Positions 61,125 to 64,000 of a stretch of 64,000 bases of DNA are shown here, in pieces. Positions within the stretch are counted from its first letter, which is position 1. The number at the start of each line of letters is the position of its first letter. Location of the stretch: NCBI RefSeq assembly GCF_014649815.1, contig NZ_BMTT01000016.1:62001-126000 (forward strand), in the 5' to 3' direction. A program made the translations under genes and the position numbers. This DNA comes from Streptomyces mutabilis. Lineage in GTDB: Bacteria; Actinomycetota; Actinomycetes; Streptomycetales; Streptomycetaceae. Below the pieces are notes generated by a model. The model worked only from the letters and a program-made list of their open reading frames with translations. It had not been told where the DNA came from and searched no databases.

Positions 61125-62009
61125 ATGCGTGTCGGTTTCATCGGTCTCGGCGTCATGGGTCAGCCGATGGCGCTCCGCCTGGCGGGCGCCGGGACACCGC
61201 TCGTGGTGTTCAACCGCACCCCCGCCCGGGCCGACCCCCTGCGCGCGGCCGGCGCCGAGGTGGCGGCCGCTCCCGCCGAGGTCTTCGAGCGGGCCGGCAC
61301 GGTGATCCTCATGCTGGCCGACGAGACGGCGACGGACGCCGTGCTGGCCCGCGGCACTCCGGATTTCGCCTCGCGCGCCGCCGGCCACGTGGTCGTCCAC
61401 ATGGGCACCACGTCGCCCGCGTACTCGCGCGGCCTCGAGACCGACGTCCGCGCGGCGGGCGGACGCTATGTCGAGGCGCCCGTCTCCGGCTCCCGCGTAC
61501 CGGCGGAGAACGGCGGGCTGGTGGCGATGCTGGCCGGCGAGGAGGGTGCGGTGGCCGAGGTGGCTCCGCTCCTCGCTCCCCTGTGCCACCAGTCGTTCGT
61601 GTGCGGCCCGGTGCCGGGCGCCCTGCTGACGAAACTGTCCGTGAACCTGTTCCTGATCACCCAGGTGACCGGTCTCGTCGAGGCCTTCCACTTCGCCGAA
61701 CGCCAGGGTCTGGACCGGGCCCGCTTCCTCGCCGTCCTCGAAGCCGGCCCCATGTCCAGCGCCGTCTCCCGGATGAAGGCGCCGAAGCTGCTGGAGGGCG
61801 ACTTCAGTGTGCAGGCCGCGGCACTGGACGTCCTGAAGAACAACCGGTTGATCGCAGAGGCCGCCCGCGGGGCGGGCCTCGCCTCACCCCTCCTCGACGC
61901 CGCCCACGCCCTGTTCGAGGAGACGGTGGCCCTCGGGCACGGCGGTGAGGACATGGTGGCGGTCCTGCGCGCGATCGAGGCGCGTACCGGCGCGGGCGGC
62001 GGATCCTGA
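61125..62009 (+). CDS. 3-hydroxyisobutyrate dehydrogenase-like NAD(P) oxidoreductase
   Basis: The 294-residue enzyme has [49 protein letters not shown] and a C-terminal helical domain. This is the beta-hydroxyacid dehydrogenase plan; the catalytic Lys is likely in [11 protein letters not shown] 61125 has only a weak upstream purine run. The adjacent TetR and twin operators suggest substrate-induced expression. The acid oxidised or aldehyde reduced is unknown. Confidence 0.88.
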   Translation: MRVGFIGLGVMGQPMALRLAGAGTPLVVFNRTPARADPLRAAGAEVAAAPAEVFERAGTVILMLADETATDAVLARGTPDFASRAAGHVVVHMGTTSPAYSRGLETDVRAAGGRYVEAPVSGSRVPAENGGLVAMLAGEEGAVAEVAPLLAPLCHQSFVCGPVPGALLTKLSVNLFLITQVTGLVEAFHFAERQGLDRARFLAVLEAGPMSSAVSRMKAPKLLEGDFSVQAAALDVLKNNRLIAEAARGAGLASPLLDAAHALFEETVALGHGGEDMVAVLRAIEARTGAGGGS

Positions 62010-62075
62010 GGTCTGAAGGCGCCCCGTCGGGGTATGCCGGTCCCACCCCGACGAACGACCAGGGAGGCGATGGGC

Positions 62076-63305
62076 ATGGCACCGCTGCGGCAGGAGGCCG
62101 ACCCGGGCGCGGCCGGACTGGACGCGCAGGCACTGGACCGGCTCGACCGGCACTTCGCCGGGCAGGTCGACGAGGGGCGGCTGCCCGGGTTCCTGGTGGC
62201 CGTCGCCCGCGGCGGACGCGTCGCCCACCTCACCGCGCACGGCCTGCGGGACGTCGCGGCCGGGCTGCCGGTGACGGCCGACACCCTGTGGCGGATCTAC
62301 TCCATGACGAAACCGGTCACGTCCGTGGCCGCGCTGACACTCGTGGAGGAGGGACGGCTGTCGCTCGACGACCCGGTGCGGCGGTACATTCCCGGGTTCG
62401 CCGAGCCCCGGGTGTACGTGGAAGGACCCGCGGACGACGCCGTCACCCGGCCGGCCTCCGGGCCGATCCTCGTCCGGCACCTGATGACCCACACCGCCGG
62501 ACTGACCTTCGGCTTCTACCACACCCACCCGGTCGACGCGCTGTACCGGGCGGCCGGCCTGGAGTCGTCGGTGCGGCCGGGCGCCGATCTGGCCGAGACG
62601 GTCGACCTGTACGCCGGTCTGCCGCTCCAGTTCGAGCCGGGCACGCAGTGGAACTACTCGGTGGCCAGCAATGTGCTCGGGCGGCTCGTGGAGGTGGTGT
62701 CCGGGCAGCCGCTCGACGCGTTCCTCGCCGAGCGGATCTTCGGCCCGCTGGGCATGACGGACACCGGGTTCCACGTCACGGACGAGCAGGCGGACCGGCT
62801 GGCCGAGCTCTACGGCGAGACGGACGACGGCGGCATCGAACCGGTCCCCGGACTGCCGCTGCGGGGCCGGCCGCGGCTCCTGTCGGGCAGCGGCGGCCTG
62901 GTCTCCTCGGCGTACGACGTGCACCGCTTCGCGGAACTGCTGCGACGCCGGGGCGAACTCGACGGTGTCCGCCTGCTCGACCCCGCGACGGTGGACCTGA
63001 TGACCCGCAACCATCTGCCCGGCGACGCCGACCTGCGCGCCTTCGGCAGTCGCCCGGCGCACGACCGGCCCGGCAACGACGGGGTCGGTTTCGGGCTCGG
63101 GGTCTCCGTGGTGATCGACCCGAGCCGCACCGAGGCGCCCTCCGGGCTCGGCACGTACGGCTGGAGCGGGGTCGCGACGACCACCTTCTGGGTCGACCCG
63201 GGCCGTGACCTGACGGTCCAGTTCATGACCCAGGTGCGGCCGAAGTCCTCGCACACGGTCCACCCGGACCTCAAGCGGTTGGTGAACGCGGCCCTGACGG
63301 ACTGA
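62076..63305 (+). CDS. Serine beta-lactamase-like hydrolase (esterase/peptidase)
   Basis: ATG 62076 is preferred over 62070 because AGGGAGG then lies eight bases upstream. The 409-residue class C-type fold has the nucleophile in SMTK, Tyr in NYSVASN and the third motif as GWSG. There is no signal peptide, so it is probably a cytoplasmic esterase or D-aminopeptidase-like enzyme and not a resistance beta-lactamase. It reads in the same direction as the preceding dehydrogenase. Confidence 0.9.
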   Translation: MAPLRQEADPGAAGLDAQALDRLDRHFAGQVDEGRLPGFLVAVARGGRVAHLTAHGLRDVAAGLPVTADTLWRIYSMTKPVTSVAALTLVEEGRLSLDDPVRRYIPGFAEPRVYVEGPADDAVTRPASGPILVRHLMTHTAGLTFGFYHTHPVDALYRAAGLESSVRPGADLAETVDLYAGLPLQFEPGTQWNYSVASNVLGRLVEVVSGQPLDAFLAERIFGPLGMTDTGFHVTDEQADRLAELYGETDDGGIEPVPGLPLRGRPRLLSGSGGLVSSAYDVHRFAELLRRRGELDGVRLLDPATVDLMTRNHLPGDADLRAFGSRPAHDRPGNDGVGFGLGVSVVIDPSRTEAPSGLGTYGWSGVATTTFWVDPGRDLTVQFMTQVRPKSSHTVHPDLKRLVNAALTD

Positions 63306-63321
63306 ACCGTCGCCCCTGCGT

Positions 63322-63972
63322 TCAGGACGACACGCGCGCCACCGCGTCCAGGTGGGGCAGGTGGTGGTCGAGCCGTTCCCGCTTGGTGCGCGAATAGGTG
63401 AGGTTGCTCTCGCACGGCGGTATCAACAGCGGTACCTGCTCGGGGACCTCGATCCCGTGCCGCACCAACGCCTCCCGCTTGCGCGGGTTGTTGGACATCA
63501 GGCGCACGGACCGCACCCCGAGGTCGTCCAGGATGCGGGCGGCGACACCGTAGTCGCGGGCGTCCACCGGCAGGCCGAGGGCCAGGTTCGCCTCCACCGT
63601 GTCCAGACCCTCCGCCTGGAGCGCCGTCGCACGCAGCTTGGCCAGCAGCCCGGTACCGCGCCCCTCGTGCCCGCGCAGGTAGACCACGACACCGCTGCCC
63701 ACGGCCGCCACCTCCCGCAGCGCGGCGACGAGTTGGGCGCCGCAGTCGCAGTGCCGGGAGCCGAAGGCGTCACCGGTCAGGCACTCCGAGTGCAGCCGGG
63801 TGAGCACGCCGTCGGTGCCCGGATCACCGAGGACGAGGGCCCGCGAGATCGCCGCCGCGTACCCGGTGCACCCGCTCCCGCCGGTGACGATCGGCTGCTC
63901 GCACGAGCACGCGGACTGGCCGGGGACCGTCAGCATCTCCTCGGTGACCCGGCACGCGGTGGTGCGGGACAT
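63322..63972 (-). CDS. ribA: GTP cyclohydrolase II-like protein
   Basis: The 216-residue product has the GCH2 signature: zinc cysteines in [20 protein letters not shown], the [10 protein letters not shown] loop, and [11 protein letters not shown]. It would open GTP to make the first riboflavin precursor. A Cys-rich N-terminal segment ([14 protein letters not shown]) is unusual. Stand-alone ribA genes outside the rib operon in Streptomyces often serve secondary metabolism or flavin-like cofactors. Only 28 bases follow to the window edge. Confidence 0.9.
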   Translation of the reverse strand: MSRTTACRVTEEMLTVPGQSACSCEQPIVTGGSGCTGYAAAISRALVLGDPGTDGVLTRLHSECLTGDAFGSRHCDCGAQLVAALREVAAVGSGVVVYLRGHEGRGTGLLAKLRATALQAEGLDTVEANLALGLPVDARDYGVAARILDDLGVRSVRLMSNNPRKREALVRHGIEVPEQVPLLIPPCESNLTYSRTKRERLDHHLPHLDAVARVSS

Positions 63973-64000
63973 AGCGGACTCGCTGCGCCGCTCGGGTGTC

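Noticed and set aside
62076-63305. Antibiotic-resistance beta-lactamase
   Set aside because: The SxxK fold is present but there is no signal peptide, and the third motif is GWSG in a family dominated by esterases and peptidases.
1-64000. tRNA, rRNA genes or insertion sequences
   Set aside because: I saw no cloverleaf-like segments, rRNA sequence, transposase motifs or terminal inverted repeats. The prophage integrates in a protein gene, not a tRNA.

Overview
The window is high-GC actinobacterial DNA, almost certainly Streptomyces. The evidence is very high G+C at third codon positions, many GTG starts, GTGA/ATGA stop-start overlaps, and a pentose-phosphate gene order (tkt-tal-zwf-opcA-pgi-gnd) flanked by an AraC regulator, a GH16 glucanase and an Sfp-type phosphopantetheinyl transferase. 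I recall a similar arrangement in S. coelicolor; that is memory, not a search.

Positions 1 to about 30,520 are one end of a siphovirus-type prophage whose left end lies outside the window. It opens with two small membrane proteins of uncertain (possibly conjugative-plasmid-like) origin and a cluster of TCTACC repeats. Two surface or secreted accessory genes with their own terminators follow, and are likely lysogenic-conversion genes. The virion module comes next: terminase small and large subunits, portal, MuF-like protein, scaffold, P22-type coat protein, then a virion-modification cassette (methyltransferase plus three glycosyltransferases, the last fused to a structural-protein domain), a structural protein and a fibre-like protein with seventeen 20-residue repeats. 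It continues with head-tail connectors, tail tube, tail chaperones with a -1 frameshift, tape measure and minor tail proteins. An amidase endolysin and two holin-type proteins complete it. Rightwards lies a control region with a DUF5919-like HTH regulator, a short GntR repressor, a small XRE repressor with a perfect palindromic operator and several tiny Cys-rich proteins. A large serine integrase with an extra cysteine-rich module reads toward the prophage interior and starts a few tens of bases from the junction.

The prophage has split a host gene for the substrate-binding protein of an SsuABC/TauABC-type ABC transporter. Only its 3' part remains at 30,507-31,223, followed by two permeases and the ATPase.

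From 33.6 kb onward the sequence is chromosome. It holds an orphan MmyB-like sensor domain divergent from an XRE/ImmA-protease pair, a PPTase overlapping a metallophosphoesterase, an ATP-grasp enzyme, a GH4 glycosidase divergent from an IclR regulator, the wreck of a two-component system, and a secreted GH16-CBM6 glucanase under a LacI-type operator. The glucose-6-phosphate/pentose-phosphate operon (45.2-53.7 kb) follows, with an unusual Lys/Ala-rich extension on Zwf. Next come a beta-solenoid membrane protein and a shikimate/quinate-to-protocatechuate catabolic set (dehydratase-HPPD fusion, dehydrogenase, TetR, MFS transporter). The window ends with a TetR/dehydrogenase divergon with twin operators, a serine hydrolase and a RibA-like GTP cyclohydrolase II.
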